Source of the DNA: Patellaria atrata CBS 101060
Taxonomy: Eukaryota > Ascomycota > Dothideomycetes > Patellariales > Patellariaceae
NCBI GenBank assembly: GCA_010093705.1
Contig: MU006100.1
Span: 1-64,000 of the forward strand
Length of the DNA: 64,000 nt
Direction of reading: 5' to 3'
Part shown: piece by piece, positions 51,298 to 62,535 of the stretch
How positions within the stretch are numbered: the stretch's first letter is position 1
How the letters are laid out: every line of letters begins with the position of its first letter
The notes under the pieces: generated by a model
Databases searched by the model: none
The model's input: only the letters and a program-made list of their open reading frames with translations
What the model was told of the DNA's origin: nothing
Position numbers and translations under genes: made by a program

Positions 51298-52013
51298 AAA
51301 GAAATATCAGGTCGGGGGTGATTTTGAGCATAGGACTTTAGTGTCAGGTCATGGTACTAGGACCATTAGCACGATGAGAGAGGATAGTGAGCATATTGAA
51401 AGTGGGCTTGGTAAGTTTCAGTGTACACAATGGGGGCTTTGCTAGCCGTAAGGGGTTGGGTGTCTGGCGCTGAAAATACATTTCATGGTGTTCATAGTTT
51501 ATAATAGTTCTAAAAATCATTGGCACATCCCAATATCTCTTTGAAATACTCGTTGATCTCTAGCCTGCATGCATACCAATCCAGATAGGGTAAGGTGCAT
51601 TGGGCTGCTGACTCAGCGTTTGGTGTTTTACCTTGTTCTAAAAAGAAACCTCCACAGACAACGACTTCCAACTCATTCTTTCCCTCGAAATGGTTGTAAA
51701 CTAGGATTCATCTATATATCCCTCATGTGTCTGCTCTGGTACTCTGCTAAGCCCTAAGATATAGTACTTGATAACCCATTTGATCCGCTTAATCGCGGGC
51801 CGAGGTCGAGCTCTCAGCATGGATATAAGCAATCCGCTACGTATACGCAAGCTTTAGGCCTCCTGCAGAGGAGTAATCGCCGACGTAGAACTATAAGTAT
51901 AAGCCTGTCTTTTGGATATTCATCTTAACGTGAACTCAGTTCACTTGACCAAGTTCCTCATCAAAGTCTCAGCTCTCAACTTCTCCATCTCAAAATCAAC
52001 TTCCTTCTCCATT
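51298..52013. other. Intergenic between eIF5B and the metallo-hydrolase gene
   Basis: About 715 bp; no gene or repeat recognised. Short frames at 51,344-51,757 lack coding character. Confidence 0.5.
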
Positions 52014-53345
52014 ATGTCGTCTTCATCTTCATCTGTACTACAATTACAAGAACTCGACTCCCTCACTGTAACATTGATCGTCGACAACGAACTGGACATC
52101 TTTACGCCCGTGCCGCCGGAAAAGGTTCAAGCTTACGGGAATCTCGGTCACGTGGCGCTGCAAGAGCCCGAAGATGTCACTGACAGAGGCGAGTGTAGGA
52201 GAGAAATCAAGATGGGGAGTATTTGTTGCGCTGCGTTAGGCTTGAGCGTTTTGATGGTATGTTGGTTTTCGAATTTGTGAGGTAGATGGGGACGCATGGG
52301 AGGTGATGTAATTATGCGCTGAGGATAGGGATACTACTGACGGGTGTTTATAGACCGCTAGGAAAGGAGATATCGAGCACTCTTTGTTATTTGATACCGG
52401 ACCAGATGGAACTCTTTGGAAAGCAAATGCTAAAAGGCTAAAGCTGGATCTTGCGCCCGTCGAGGTTGTTTTTCTGTCTCATTGGCATAGAGATCATTCT
52501 GGTATATCCCTCAATCCTCTATCCTCTTAGTCAACAACCTCATGACGCTAACCGCATTTAATAGGTGGTATGTTGGATGCCATTCATACTATCAAATCCG
52601 CGAAAAAGTTAAACTATGCTGCTCCACGGGAGTTGGTAGCTGATCTGCATCCTGCGCGACCCGACTATAGGGGGTTTAGGTTTGCGGAGCAGTTCATCAG
52701 TATGGAGGCGGATCCGTCCTTCCCCGAAATAGACCACGCTGGCGGTAAGGTTGACAAACAGTCCAAGTCGCATACTGTCCTGGATGATATGTTCCTCGTC
52801 TCCGGAGAAATCCCGAGGCAGACTAGTTATGAGATCGGACTGCCGAATGGAGTCAGGTTTGAGAAAGATACAGGAGGGTGGAAGAAGGACGAGGAGATCA
52901 CAGATGAGAGGTTCGTGGTCTGTAATGTGAAAGGTATGCTATTTCCCTTTCCACTTCCCTTCCCCCATACGCTTCCGCCAACTTCCCTCCAAACTTCCTT
53001 CCTTCCTTTCCCTACACAAATTTCCCTTAACTGTAAGTAGACAAGGGACTCGTAGTTCTAACCGGCTGCTCCCACGCCGGGGTTGTCAACACCTCGCGCC
53101 ACGCCGTCTCTCTTGTACCAAATACTCCTCTCCACGCCGTCCTTGGGGGATACCACTTAGCCAACAGTCCACCTGAGCAGATAGCAGCAACTATCAGCGA
53201 CCTAGAGGCCTTAGAACCAGACCTACTGATGCCCGGTCATTGTACGGGATGGAAAGCGAAGTTTGCGATGCAGCATTCCCTTCCGGGTAGAGTCGTGCCA
53301 ACGAGTGTGGGAATGAGTTACACTTTCTTGTCACCCAGAAGTTGA
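52014..53345 (+). CDS. Metallo-beta-lactamase-fold hydrolase, similar to the DHPMP-synthase-like group
   Basis: Four exons (52,014-52,256; 52,354-52,501; 52,565-52,933; 53,041-53,345) join in phase to 354 residues. The metal motif HxHxDH is present as HWHRDH (His124, His126, Asp128, His129). Downstream GCSHAG supplies the next metal His, and GGYHL and GHCTGWKA the last. These fit the branch annotated after archaeal dihydropteroate-like phosphate synthase (7,8-dihydropterin type) enzymes, known mainly from prokaryotes but also present in fungi. The true substrate is unknown. An earlier in-frame ATG at 51,912 adds 34 Ser-rich residues; the later start was preferred because homologous folds begin soon after. 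Confidence 0.82.
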
Positions 53346-54003
53346 AAAGGAAAAGTAAAAGAGAGAAATCATAAAAATTTCAGAACATTGTATTTTGCAT
53401 TCTATATTTCGCCCAAAATGGTGGGTGGCATGCTTATGTAAGCGTGTGACGATGCAGCCTCAGACACCTGATCAGATGACCAGGCACCACACGAAAGACC
53501 ACTGACATCAGATGAGTACTTCAAGTCGCTCACCCGCACATTTTGTTTCTCAACCATTTCTGCGCCCCTTCTCGCTCTCATAAAAATGTTTGTGCCCTTT
53601 AGTCTACCCTTCTCTCACCGAGGTCATCTAAGACCAAAAAGGGCACCAGGTACATCTGTACCCTCTAGATGACTTGAGCACCGCCCACGAGGATCACATT
53701 AAGGGATACTATATAAATCGTAGCCTTTTGTCCCTCTGAGGAATAGTGCTCCCAATTTCGTTCTTTACCTTCAACTCAAATATCAGTCTACGCTCTTTGC
53801 ACAATTCAAGTTACAACTTACAAGTCACTCTCACTGCAACAGCCTCAACCACAATACAACCCACGATCTACCATCAGAACAGTATTACAACGCTCAGCTG
53901 TTCTATTTCACGCAAATTGCGTCCCGTTGCTCATCTCTCGCCTTGTACACCTCCCAAACCTTCCCTAAAAGGCGCCGCAATATACCTCTGAATCCCATCC
54001 ACA
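53346..54003 (+). promoter_or_regulatory. Intergenic region with TATA box at 53,710
   Basis: About 660 bp. A clear TATATAAAT lies at 53,710-53,718, followed by a C/T/A-rich leader-like stretch up to the ATG at 54,004. This suggests a transcribed unit with a leader of roughly 250 nt. No other gene seen. Confidence 0.4.
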
Positions 54004-54504
54004 ATGCGCCGCACCTTCTCCCTCCATGCCTCCCGCACCCGCGACCGCGAAAACGACTACCAAATTCTCCCCTTCCCCTCGCGACCCTCCCACACCTCCC
54101 CCCGTCCCTGCTGTCCACCCTTCTACCCCGTCCCCACGGTCCCCCCTCCACCCCTCCCAGACCACTGCGACATCCCGATCCGTGAGCCCTGCCGAACTCC
54201 ACTGCGGTGCCGTTCTCCAAGTCCCCCACGTCCCCGTTTCCGGATCGTCAGACCCTCGTGGTCATCTTCGTCCTCGTCCTCGTCTTCGTCGAGCAGTTCG
54301 AGCTCGAGCGATAGCAGTTGTCACCGCGGTCGGAGTCGGAAGAGGGAGGTTAGGATCGTGAGGCGCAGACGGCAGGTTAGGGAGCTCGAGGATGATGTTA
54401 GGAGGTTGGAGGTTGAGGTACATTGGTGGAGGAGGGTAAGGGAGGTTAGGGTCTGGTGGGAGAGGGAGACGGATTGGAGGAGTCCGTGGTCGAGGAGGTG
54501 CTAG
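54004..54504 (+). CDS. Low-complexity Pro/Ser/Arg-rich small protein, uncertain
   Basis: A single frame of 166 residues. Residues 1-85 are Pro/Arg-rich with several PSP and RPS steps, residues about 86-102 are a pure Ser run, and residues 110-165 are strongly basic with heptad-like Val/Leu spacing (VRELEDDVRRLEVEV), a possible short coiled coil. No family is recognised. A TATA box about 290 bp upstream favours expression. The opposite strand is also open over part of it because of the TCG/TCC repeats, so coding strand is not certain. Confidence 0.4.
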   Translation: MRRTFSLHASRTRDRENDYQILPFPSRPSHTSPRPCCPPFYPVPTVPPPPLPDHCDIPIREPCRTPLRCRSPSPPRPRFRIVRPSWSSSSSSSSSSSSSSSSDSSCHRGRSRKREVRIVRRRRQVRELEDDVRRLEVEVHWWRRVREVRVWWERETDWRSPWSRRC

Positions 54505-55081
54505 AGCTAGGATAGTCGTTGGGTTGTGAATTGGAGTCTGAGATGTTCGATGTGGATCGTCTACCCGAGTAGTTATTGTGAATTTGGGTGTTCGGTGTAC
54601 GGTTTCATGGACGGTTTCCCTTTGTTCTGGCACTTTTCGACTATTTGGCGGCATTTGTGGTTGATGAGATACCCGGTTTGTTCTTCATCTATTCGGTTTG
54701 GGTGCTTATAATGGTATTATGGTGTGGGAATTGGAGATTGAGGTTTGGGAAGTATGGGAAATTTCCATTCATTAGTGATGGATCTCATTGTTCGTCCCTT
54801 TGCTCGATGGAAGGAATCGATCTGGTCACTCATTGATTTTCCTCCGTTTGTTGTCTAATGAGAAATGCGAACCTAATACCAGACTTCTATGTCCTTTTAC
54901 TCGTGGTTAATTTGATGAGCATAAGGGATACTTCCTGAATAAAGTAAGAAAATTGCATAATGTAATCAACTACACAAAAGAATATTCGATTCCCCAACTC
55001 CCATATCACACTCTCTATTACCTCACTCAGATGGATACCATTCCAAACCCTATCCAACGCAAACACCAACAATACTCTCCA
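54505..55081. other. Intergenic, GT-rich
   Basis: About 580 bp with no recognised gene or repeat. Confidence 0.45.
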
Positions 55082-55152
55082 TCAAATCCAGCACCCAGCT
55101 AAAACCCCCACCCTCCCTTCCAAATCCTTAAGCCACCCCTCCACAAGCGCCC

Positions 55153-55500
55153 TTAAGTCCTCCGCCCCCGTTCCCCCTCCTCCTTCCAATCACTCACCAA
55201 AGCCCTCACCTCCTCAGGACGCGCATCCCCCCTAACATTCTCCTCCTTCCAAGCGCGCAACTGCTCCCCCACCTCAGCATACCGCTTCTGCTCATGGTCC
55301 AGCTTCGCCTGCAACTCACGCGCCTCGGCGGGCGGTGTGGTTTCGGAGATGTTGTTGACGAGGGCCGTGAGGACGTCGTGGGATGCGCGGATGGCGATGA
55401 GTTTGGTGCGGATTGAGAGGAGGGTTTTGTCCTTTGGGAGGAAGGAGTCGACGTCGAGGGGTTTGTTGTCATTGTCGTCGTTGGTTGGGGGGTGGGACAT
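55153..55500 (-). CDS. Small charged coiled-coil protein, hypothetical
   Basis: A 115-residue frame. After a polar start (Asn/Asp-rich), residues about 25-100 form an amphipathic, Glu/Lys/Leu-rich stretch typical of a coiled coil. The end is ambiguous. Reading straight through ends at 55,153. A GTGAGT donor at 55,197-55,192 with an acceptor at 55,127 gives a 71-nt intron and a different short C-terminus ending at 55,082. In addition, the next frame stays open with RALVEGWLKDLEGRV-like sequence. No family recognised; possibly a small complex subunit. Confidence 0.6.
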   Translation of the reverse strand: MSHPPTNDDNDNKPLDVDSFLPKDKTLLSIRTKLIAIRASHDVLTALVNNISETTPPAEARELQAKLDHEQKRYAEVGEQLRAWKEENVRGDARPEEVRALVSDWKEEGERGRRT

Positions 55501-55889
55501 TTCGGATTCTGGCTAGGGAGGTTGTGATTGTGTTCTTTGACTTGGGATAGGTGAGGGGAATGGTGGTTGAAAGGGGGAAATAAGAGGGATAGTTGTGTAG
55601 AGGTGACTGCGGTGATTTTATGCTGCTTGGAAGGTAAAACACTTCCCGTCTGTTTGGATTGACAAACATATCTTGGGGATGTGGGATGGTGGTCAAGCAG
55701 GGAGGTCTTCCGTGTTGAAAATCTTTTTACATAGGGAGATATATAGAACCATAGTTCTGGAAATCGAGATGAGCATAGATATGTTTCCTAATCAAGTAGT
55801 CTGACATGATGTTACCTTTATCCTGCTTGCGTGACATCTCTGCAAACACGTCTATGCAATCATGGTATATTCTTAGGAAAGGTATATAA
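55501..55889. other. Intergenic, no feature recognised
   Basis: About 390 bp that probably hold the promoter of the minus-strand coiled-coil gene. No repeat or coding signal. Confidence 0.4.
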
Positions 55890-56428
55890 TTGTGTCAAGC
55901 TCTAAGCTGTTGGCATCTACAGAGCGTTTCTGAATCACACATTGAAAGAAACTATATACCAAAACTGAAGATAACAACATCATTCGAAGGGTTATGCGCA
56001 AAGTCTGAGTCCTTTCTCGCGGAGATTCGATCGGCTGAAGCGTCTTGGAGAAACTCCAGGAACAAAAGTGATAAAACAAACAATGAGCGGGAGAAGATTC
56101 AACTGAAAATTGAATATTTGGAAAAGAATACGATTGGGCTTCTGACAAGTTCAACAAGATTATGGAAGACTCTGAAAAATTCGATCGGAATGCCAAAGCG
56201 CTTCAACAGGAACTTAATTCATGGGGCCTTCAAATCTAAGCGTCGATGTCTACGGCAGAGAAAGCTCTCGAAAGTACTATCGATGAGACCAAGGAGTTGA
56301 GCGACTCAAGAAGGAAGAGAAAGCGGGATGTAGAGGACTCTCTCGAAAGGTTGGAGGAGCGGTTGAATGAAGTGGACACTGATTTGGACAGGGAGATAAA
56401 CAAGCCCAAGGCTCTAGGGGTTTCATAA
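55890..56428 (+). pseudogene. Broken coiled-coil protein gene
   Basis: Three stretches of coiled-coil-like protein lie on the plus strand in different registers. The first is about 55,960-56,130 (FEGLCAKSESFLAEIRSAE and following). The second, about 56,120-56,240, is in another frame. The third, about 56,246-56,428, lies in the frame of the second but behind a TAA at 56,237-56,239 that would be CAA before a C-to-T change. No intron with good signals joins the first two. It is probably a host gene that decayed. It precedes another coiled-coil gene by 0.4 kb, but the two do not clearly align. Confidence 0.5.
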
Positions 56429-56837
56429 AGAGGAAAGCGAATAACTAGGAACTTGAGAAGAGAACAAGATTCAACATCCCCGGAGCCGATTTAAGAGTCA
56501 TTTCACCAAGGTGAATATGAAGTAATAGGTACTCAGGTATGTTTTTCAGTAAAGTAGAAGTTATCCTGAACGAAAACTTGAAGAATAATACTAGATTGAA
56601 TGGAAATACATTTGAAAAAATTATCATATTGTCAAATGTGGAGCATATGACCATGTGACTTATTCGCGCGTGAGTACCTGCTTCTTTGTAAGACATGCGA
56701 TGAAAGGCTCACGTGCCTAAGACATTTCTTCCCCATTTTACTTGAGTTCAGACATGCTGGTCTAGTCTTGAACCTCATCTCAATATCATGTCCTCTGAAC
56801 ATATAACACTTGTACACCGTCAGCTACTCTTAACACC

Positions 56838-57335
56838 ATGAACGATGCCAGACTCACTTTCCCACCAAACAAATGGTCCCTCTTCTTGCCCGCTCTAGAC
56901 CCGGACAAAGACACGAGCGAGCAGAACATCCAAGCTCGCAAAGCTTGGGATGCACAAGTCAGGTGTGAAGAAAAGAAAGAGACGCCAAGGGCGTGGAGAA
57001 TCATCCTCTACGATCCACTCAAACGTAAATTTTCGGAAAACCCAATATCAACTGACGACACCATACACAACGAGTTCACGAAATTGAAAGAGCGAGCTGA
57101 TTACCTAGAGCAAGAGAGGTCGTTTACTGGGATGTTGGTGGACCAACTGGCTCGAGAAGCTGGCAGCGCCTACGAGGAGATGTTTGAGATTGAAGAAGAA
57201 TTCATGGAAGCAACAGATAGATGGAAATATACGGTGGATGGCTATGAGAGGAATCTCGAGCGCGCGAACAGGACCATCCAACTTCTGCAAGCGTTACTTA
57301 AGGTTGCGGATGAGAAGGGAATTAATCAGAAATGA
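56838..57335 (+). CDS. Coiled-coil protein, hypothetical
   Basis: A single exon of 165 residues. The N-terminal 60 residues contain a Pro- and Trp-containing globular-looking part (FPPNKWSLFLPALDPDKD). Residues about 75-160 are a continuous Glu/Lys/Leu-rich helix with heptad spacing. No known domain. Good ATG context and balanced codon use support a real gene. Its neighbour upstream looks like a decayed gene of similar general type. Confidence 0.6.
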   Translation: MNDARLTFPPNKWSLFLPALDPDKDTSEQNIQARKAWDAQVRCEEKKETPRAWRIILYDPLKRKFSENPISTDDTIHNEFTKLKERADYLEQERSFTGMLVDQLAREAGSAYEEMFEIEEEFMEATDRWKYTVDGYERNLERANRTIQLLQALLKVADEKGINQK

Positions 57336-57951
57336 AGTGAGATTGACACCTCATTTGTAGACAACATGAGAAGAGATTACTGATGATTCTAAAAGGGCAG
57401 TTCCTGTTAGCGGATGACCAAGTCTTGAAAAACACTTATTGCATTTCAGGGACAGAAACAGATGTTATTTGGAACAAGAGAAGTCGGGAAGTGTGATGAT
57501 GAAGATATCAGCCCTACGAGCTTTTCGGTTTATATATTGACGAAGTAAATGATATAATGAATATGCGATACCGTGATCTTTTCTTTGATAAATGATGACA
57601 CCGTCGTAAATTTGAGTGGGGGAATAAAAACGTTCTCCCATTACCTTCTGTGGAGGGAAGGTTGATTGTCCTGAATCAATAGCCATTCCTTTTTTACGGG
57701 ATGCCCTATCTTCAGGCCACTACAGAGCACATACACCAAAGAATGTATCTCTAAAATCTACACGCACGTAACCAGATCCATCCAATTGATATTGCTTCTA
57801 TGGTATTTTTGAGCAGCGCCGAACACCTTACAGACTCATGTGATCGCCTGAAAGCCAGTCCTAACCTTTTTGGAGGATGCCGCCCGTAATGTAATGAAGC
57901 AAGATAATAAGCGATGGAGAGAAACAATAAGCCTCCCCTGGGTGAATATTC
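57336..57951. other. Convergent intergenic space
   Basis: About 615 bp between the coiled-coil gene and the La-motif gene, whose 3' ends face each other. Nothing else recognised. Confidence 0.5.
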
Positions 57952-59534
57952 TCAGGGATTTATGCTAAGTTCTCCTGCCTTAACCTTCTTTGCCTCACCC
58001 TGAGTTTCAGATGCGTCTTCGAGAGCGCGCTTCTTGCCAGGAGACTCCAAACCCTTTCGGGGAGGTTCTGCGCCTGCGGTTGCGTTCTCCTTGGGGCTCC
58101 TGTAAGGGGGAGATACCGAACTCTCCACAATAGGAATACCACTACAACAGGTTAGCGTTGTGTATCTAACATGTATCGGCTTACTTACTGAGCGTCGACC
58201 CTCCTCTTAGGGCTTGCACTCTTCTCCTTCCTCTTGGGCTTATCACTCTTCCCATTTTGGAAATCTTTCCTACGCCCATTCCAATCTCTCTCATCCCTGT
58301 TGCCCGGCCTGCGGTCTCTATCCCGACGATCACGTCCCCTGTCAAACCGACCTCCACCACGACCACCACGACCAGCTCTGGCTCCGTTGTTTCCCCTATA
58401 CTTGTCTCTGTTGTCATGTCGATCAGATGATTTCCCATCATTCTTCATCTTGCCCGCGTATTCTTTCCCTTTCAACACCACATATGCATCCTTGCTCATG
58501 ATCAATAGGTCCTGTCCATTCCACTTGGGCTTTGGATCGAGAGCTAGGAAGGCCTGTTGAGCTTCCTCGGTTTGAAATCCAACAAACACGCTTTCCTTGA
58601 ACTTGTTGTAATCCTCACTCTGGGGGTTAGTTTCACGGCGGAGTCTAACTTCTTCGATGGGTCCATACGGTGCAAAGAACGCTTCAAGGTCAAGTTGAGT
58701 AGTTGGAGTCTCCTTACCGAAACCTTTGACATACACAGCTCTGTGATGATTTGCAGACTGGTACACCTTCCGATTTTCATGTACGTCGGTGCTATAATTC
58801 TTCGAAAGCGGTTCCCTACGCCTGACTTCGTCGTTTTCGTTGACTTCGACGAATTTGCTGTCTTTGAGAGCAGCGACTACAGCGGAATATGGTTGGAATC
58901 GTTTCATGCGCTTAAAACCGTGAATATACTTGATCGCGATCGGGTTGTTAGCCGCGCCACCGACTTTGTTTAGGAGATTTTGATCCTTGTGAAGGTTGGC
59001 TTCCGAGAAGTAAAACTCTACTTGTTTACGAATCTCATCCGGATCATCGGTCTCAGGGAGATGGTCATACTGTGAGACGGGCTTTTGACCTCTCTTCTCG
59101 TACCTCTTCCCATTGTGTTTCCCATCAGTATTGCGCTTGTTATCCTCGTACTTCCTCTTGTCATTGGAATCAGAACCGTTCTTGACGGTAGCTTCTGATG
59201 TAACAACTTATTAGCATAATCAATACCAAGATACCGAGGGTAACGTACCTTTGTCAGCTTCAGTTGCTGGTTTGGGCTCGTCTGCTTTCGATGCCTCTAC
59301 TTTGGTTTCACCTGCTTTGGATCCCTCTGCTTTGGTGTCGCCCGTATTAGATTCGTCTGCTTTTATTTCGACTTCCTGAGGTTTCTCTTCCTTAGATGCC
59401 TCGGATTTAAGTCCCTCCTCCTTGGAATCTACATCCATAGCATTTTCGGTTGTAGCTGGAGTAGGTTCGGGTTGGGCTGGTACTTCTGAGGCAACGACGG
59501 CTTTGCTCTCAGATTTGAGCTCTTCGTCTACCAT
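57952..59534 (-). CDS. La-motif RNA-binding protein (La / Lhp1-like)
   Basis: Three exons on the minus strand (59,534-59,249; 59,194-58,189; 58,141-57,952) join in phase to 493 residues. Residues 1-95 are an acidic Lys/Glu/Ala repeat region. The La motif spans about 145-230 (RKQVEFYFSEANL, then a winged-helix pattern), and an RRM about 246-345 (AVYVKGF as RNP2, SVFVGF as RNP1). An Arg/Gly- and Arg/Asp-rich tail follows, with nuclear-signal-like KRKEK and KKRAL clusters. Genuine La proteins bind 3' oligo-U ends of RNA polymerase III transcripts. Layout and length fit ascomycete La. It is divergent from the uS4m gene, sharing a 505-bp promoter. An in-frame ATG at 59,594 would add 20 residues. 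Confidence 0.88.
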
Positions 59535-60039
59535 ATTGACGATAACTAAAGTGGACGTAGTAGGAAAACACAAGAAAAAATTGGTGTTGAGCAACTTCCG
59601 ACTCTGAGCTTTTGTAGTTGGGCCGGGCTTTCTTGCTCAAGCTTTCGGAGAGCTCGTGGTGCTGCCTGGAGCTACTAGCTATAAAACTAGCGACAAGATG
59701 GATGCAAAATCGAGATAGAATGAGTCGCGGGTATCAATTGTAGATAATTTCGGTGCGACAATGATCAACAAGAAAGAAAATTGGTGTTTTCGCGGGGTTG
59801 AAGCAAAATTGGACGTTCCCGTCGAGATCAAGTGGGAGAGGTTGGGCGGACCGTGCACGAAAAGCTTGCGCCAAGATTTTAGAGTGACAATAGCCACGAA
59901 TGTTTCTATTGTTCGGCTTTTCTACGGCATTAAAGGGGCCCATGCGGAGAGCTTTCGATATTTTGTTGCTCCAGGAGAGCCGCAAGAGATCCAAGGTATT
60001 TCATTCGTCTAAGGTAGTCATACCGTCCGATCTTTCAAG
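59535..60039. promoter_or_regulatory. Shared divergent promoter of La-like and uS4m genes
   Basis: 505 bp separate the two start codons on opposite strands. Frames on both strands here are not convincing. The spacing is short enough for a bidirectional promoter; no clear TATA box was seen. Confidence 0.5.
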
Positions 60040-61524
60040 ATGCGGAAGAGATTTCACAACCTCAAAAGACCGGTATATACTCCAATGCTCAATTCATACT
60101 TGGATGACTATTAACCCCTATCAGAAAATACGACAAGACTGGAGCAAATGGACTCTCTACAACCTCTCCCGCCAAAAAATCCCTTCAACCATCGGCAGAA
60201 CCTTCTTCCAGCAAAAGTGGACAGCCAAATCCCACTCTCGTGCCTACCACGGAGAACAGATTAGAGAAAAGCAATGGCAGCGCATGTTCAAGACCCAGCT
60301 GCCCGCTGTGGTTCCTATGAACTACCGCGAGCTTGCCCAAGATGACGGGTCCAAACAGTCCGCAGGTAGAGGTTCTGGTCAGGATGAGGAAGAAAGAAGT
60401 CGAGCAAAACAACGGACGCCGTATCCGCAAATGACGTATTGGCCGGTCGAGAGACGGTTGGATACCGCTATTTTCAGGGCAATGTTTGCGAGTAGTACGA
60501 GACAGGCGCGGCAGTTTGTCGTTCACGGACGCGTCAAGGTCAACGGGAAAAAGGTATGACAAACTTCGATGGCCACGGGAATGGGATGTTGATGATATAT
60601 TAGATGATATACCCCGGATATCTCCTCAATCCAGGAGACATGTTCCAGGTCGACGTCGACCGCGTCATGTACGCTACCGGCCAACGCAAGGACCAGCCTG
60701 AACCCAAAGAAGAAGAATTGGGCGTGCATTACGATATGGTAGAAGACATGGCTGAGATGGTCGCCCGTGCCATTGGATCCGACCGCAAGCCATCGAAACG
60801 GAAACCTGGAACAACCGAACCCGCAGAAGAGCCATCCCAGGACAACTCCGAAGCCGCAACAGAAGCATCTCCCCGGGCTACAGAAGAGGACAGCAAGAAC
60901 AAGAAACTGAAGACCAAACGCGAGCCAAAACCGCCTCCTGTCGCAGACGCCAAAAATGCACTCAAAGAGCTCTTATCACAAACCAAATCCCTCCTCTCCG
61001 ACCCACCAAAATCCTCCACCCTGACCGCAAAACGCAAGCAAGACCTCCGCGCGCTCCGCACAGTCCTGCAAAAAACCCTCCCCCGGGCCGAACAAACGGT
61101 GCCCGAAGCGCTCGAATCCCTCCGCACCCAACTCGCCGACCTCAAAGTGCGAATCGCAGCCCCACAAAAGAAACCCGACTCCTTCCGCGAATCCCCCAAA
61201 GAACCAGAAGAACCCGCGGACCCGGCCCTCGAAATGCTCAAGGAAAACTTCTCCGAGGCCTCCGGCTCCCTCCTCCAAGAGGCGTTGGAACTCGCCAAGG
61301 ACAACCCCGTCGACAAACGCCTGCCCTACCGCACCCCCTGGCGGCCGCGAGACTACATGAGCGCTTTCGCTTTCATACCGCGGTATCTGGAGGTCAATCA
61401 GAATATCTGCTCCGCGGTGTACTTGCGGCATCCGGTTGCGCGGCCCGGGTTGGCGGAGGTGCCGACACCGTTTCATCCCGAGACGAGCCAGTTGGCTTTT
61501 ACGTGGTATTTGAGACGGCGGTAG
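60040..61524 (+). CDS. NAM9: Mitochondrial small-subunit ribosomal protein uS4m (Nam9-like)
   Basis: Three exons (60,040-60,072; 60,125-60,553; 60,604-61,524) join in phase to 460 residues. The first exon encodes only 11 residues ([11 protein letters not shown]), a start typical of fungal Nam9. The S4 RNA-binding domain lies at about 122-175 ([14 protein letters not shown], then [17 protein letters not shown]), and intron 2 splits it just before [11 protein letters not shown] long Lys/Glu/Pro-rich insertion (about 195-365) separates it from the C-terminal fungal-specific part, which contains [26 protein letters not shown]. It assembles into the mitochondrial 37S subunit. Confidence 0.9.
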
Positions 61525-62535
61525 AAAAGGGAATGCGCCTGTGAAAGTGTGTGTAAGTGTATAGGGTGGTGTCGATTCATTTTTTTCGAAATGTATTCCT
61601 CTTTATCGATAGATGTAGAAATACCACGCTTTTCCAATCACGCTCTCTCTGCATGTGTTGCGAAACTCCTAGGAATTGAACTTGTGCGAGTCAACGAGAT
61701 AGACGCCGTATCCCGGGAGTGTAGATATCTAATCAGTATCGTGCTACAATCTGTTCATCCGTTATATGCTACGTACCTCATCGTTGCGATGTCATGCCAA
61801 TGTCTCTAGATCCAAGTTAACCCCTTATAACATCTCAAAGCTACTGATAGGCCAACACGATCCCTAGATCCCAACCACCGCACATGATGAAAGCGCTTAT
61901 AGTCGATTTCCCATCCAGGCCGTGGGACGATATAGTTCACGGGCCTACCTTATCCACATCTCCTCCAACCCCGAACCCCAAGCAGCAGTCACAGCACGAC
62001 ATCACATCACGCTCACTCACTCACTCACCCACAGACGCAAAAAGTCCCACGAATCAATTACACAGTCACAACTAAGACTTCATAACCACTAAAAGCAGAG
62101 AAAGAAACACCGATGACTAAGGTGAGAACAAATATGAGAACAGAAAGAGGAGACGCAAACTCCAAAGAGCTCCGATACCACAGTCGCCGCGACTCGGACG
62201 CCGGTAGCACTTCATCACCAGATCCCAAATATAATTCATCGAAAGGAAGTGAGGATAGAGGATTGGGTGAAGGGGGGGGTTCGAACAACTACAGAAGGGT
62301 ACTGTACTTCTCCGTTTCGTATTGCCCTCTCCCCTGGTCCTAGTGAAGAGAATCCATGATCAAATCCCGATGGCGGCTAAAAGAAGAGAAGGGGAGAATT
62401 GAATAAACACAAAGCTCAACCTCGGGCGTATCAACAAACCAATTTCCGTAGTCCCATAACCTTAGCATGAAACATCGTATCTACCTCCACCGTATTCTCA
62501 TGTTGTTGGGATAAGACTGTACTTGGGGGAGGTAC
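61525..62535. other. Convergent intergenic space, 1 kb
   Basis: No gene recognised between uS4m and the AAA ATPase. A G-run of eight bases lies at about 62,271-62,278. Small frames have no family resemblance. Confidence 0.5.

Noticed and set aside
60729-61476. 195- and 166-codon minus-strand frames inside uS4m
   Set aside because: Codon bias of the GC-rich uS4m exon opens the other strand; no motif was found.
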